From positions 1-64,000 of the forward strand of contig NZ_PGGO01000011.1 of NCBI RefSeq assembly GCF_003010955.1: 64,000 bases of DNA, in the 5' to 3' direction. The notes below the pieces were generated by a model. The model saw nothing but the letters and a program-made list of their open reading frames with translations, was not told the origin of the DNA and searched no databases. The stretch comes from Phyllobacterium brassicacearum (lineage in GTDB: Bacteria > Pseudomonadota > Alphaproteobacteria > Rhizobiales > Rhizobiaceae). Shown piece after piece: positions 63,018 to 64,000 of this stretch (within the stretch, counting starts at the first letter, position 1; every line of letters starts with the position of its first letter). The translations under genes were made by a program, and so were the position numbers.

Positions 63018-64000
63018 CAAAAGAACGGATCTATCTCTTCGACACGACATTGCGCGATGGCCAGCAGACGCCGGGCATCGACTTTTCGGTTGAGGACAAG
63101 AAGGTCATCGCCGATATGCTGGACGAGTTCGGCTTCGACTATGTCGAGGGCGGCTACCCTGGCGCGAATCCGACCGACACAGCCTTCTTTGCCGAAAAAC
63201 GCACCAAGCGCGCGAAATTTGCAGCCTTCGGCATGACGAAACGTGCGGGCGTATCAGCCTCCAACGATCCCGGTCTTGCCGGGCTCATTCGCTCGTCAGC
63301 GGACACGGTGTGTTTCGTCGGCAAGAGCTGGGACTATCATGTCCGCGTCGCACTCAGCTGCACCAATGAAGAAAATCTCGAGTCTATCGATGCTTCCGTG
63401 AAGGCGGCCATTGAAGCTGGCAAGGAAGCTATTGTCGATTGCGAGCATTTCTTCGATGGCTACAAGGCCAATCCGGACTATGCACTCGCCTGTGCGAAGA
63501 CGGCTTATGACGCGGGCGCGCGATGGATTGTCCTGTGCGATACCAATGGCGGAAGCCAGCCTGCGGAAGTGGCGGAGATTGTCCGCAAGGTGACAAAACT
63601 CATCCCTGGCGATCACCTGGGTATTCACGCTCACAACGATACGGAGCAGGCCGTTGCCAATTCGCTCGCCGCGATCGATGCCGGGGTTCGGCATGTGCAA
63701 GGCACGCTCAACGGAATCGGCGAACGCTGCGGCAATGCCAATCTCGTCACGATCATCCCGACACTGATGCTGAAGCCTGCGTGGTCGGATCGCTTCGAGA
63801 CCGGTATCAGTCTGGAGAAATTGCAGGGGCTCGCCCGCCTGTCACGCAGTTTCGACGAATTGCTGAACCGCGCGCCCAATCCTCAAGGTGCGTTTGTCGG
63901 TACGTCTGCCTTCGCCACAAAGGCCGGCATCCACGCTTCGGCCCTCATCAAGGAGCCCGCAACCTACGAACATGTTCCGCCGGAAACGGTTGGTAACCGC
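63014..64000 (+). CDS. cimA: citramalate synthase, N-terminal part
   Basis: The gene starts at GTG 63014, overlapping the GFA stop (GTGA), and runs off the right edge; 329 codons are visible. The start [20 protein letters not shown] is the DRE-TIM metallolyase signature. Further motifs are VEGGYPGANPTDT, LCDTNGG, GIHAHNDTEQAVANSLAAIDAG and QGTLNGIGERCGNANL. This set fits CimA (pyruvate plus acetyl-CoA to citramalate, toward isoleucine) rather than isopropylmalate synthase, which has a different GxxxRxGN context. The C-terminal leucine/isoleucine-sensing domain is off the window. Confidence 0.92.
   Translation, partial: MTKERIYLFDTTLRDGQQTPGIDFSVEDKKVIADMLDEFGFDYVEGGYPGANPTDTAFFAEKRTKRAKFAAFGMTKRAGVSASNDPGLAGLIRSSADTVCFVGKSWDYHVRVALSCTNEENLESIDASVKAAIEAGKEAIVDCEHFFDGYKANPDYALACAKTAYDAGARWIVLCDTNGGSQPAEVAEIVRKVTKLIPGDHLGIHAHNDTEQAVANSLAAIDAGVRHVQGTLNGIGERCGNANLVTIIPTLMLKPAWSDRFETGISLEKLQGLARLSRSFDELLNRAPNPQGAFVGTSAFATKAGIHASALIKEPATYEHVPPETVGNR

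Noticed and set aside
1-64000. tRNA, rRNA and CRISPR arrays
   Set aside because: No cloverleaf T-arm context, rRNA blocks or regularly spaced repeats were recognised in the window by eye; a covariance scan could still find a missed tRNA.

Overview
The window reads as chromosomal DNA of a GC-rich alphaproteobacterium of the Hyphomicrobiales (Rhizobiales), most like Phyllobacteriaceae or Brucellaceae. The clues are three Omp2-type porins, the gene order rpoZ-rsh-pyrE-acpS-lepB-rnc-era-recO, a NadQ-type NAD regulator near nadABC, a TIGR02301 protein and dispersed rhizobial-style palindromic repeats. No rRNA, tRNA or CRISPR array was recognised. The species assignment is inference.

Left part (1-28 kb) is accessory and envelope related. 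It opens with the end of an IS630-type element that cuts a SnoaL-like gene. Then come a zinc-ribbon protein, an RTX calcium-binding exoprotein, a SEL1 gene split by a frameshift at a run of seven T, a DUF1194 protein and an AI-2E-type permease. From 6.5 to 14.9 kb lies a decarboxylation/antiport cluster: an aspartate 4-decarboxylase divergent from an AspT antiporter, a large Orn/Lys/Arg-type decarboxylase and a second AspT paralogue. MarC, three porins, small exported proteins, a 40-residue membrane protein, a broken tyrosine recombinase and an SMR exporter follow. After them are a BON protein, an HhH protein, an alpha/beta hydrolase and a soluble lytic transglycosylase.

A 1.55 kb gap (28.3-29.9 kb) has no intact gene but holds a perfect 20-bp hairpin, a DUF1214 gene fragment and several strong stems with a leftward terminator.

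The right part (29.9-64 kb) is core housekeeping: dapA-smpB, a family 5 uracil-DNA glycosylase, a NYN protein, rpoZ, rsh, pyrE, a DUF2062 protein, acpS, lepB, rnc, era, recO and a thioesterase. A GH5 glycosidase and an MFS transporter follow. A nadA-nadB-nadC-panC-panB operon couples NAD and pantothenate synthesis, with a probable NadQ operator in front and nadQ itself 2.5 kb beyond the operon's 3' end. After that come ygfZ, a dihydroorotase-like gene, an ECF41 sigma factor with its carboxymuconolactone decarboxylase partner and a matching promoter, ddl, small exported proteins, a NUDIX hydrolase, an SRAP protease, a LysE exporter, cysS, a GFA protein and the start of cimA.

Starts were chosen by Shine-Dalgarno spacing and family fit. 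All functional names rest on reading the translated sequence; no database search was run.
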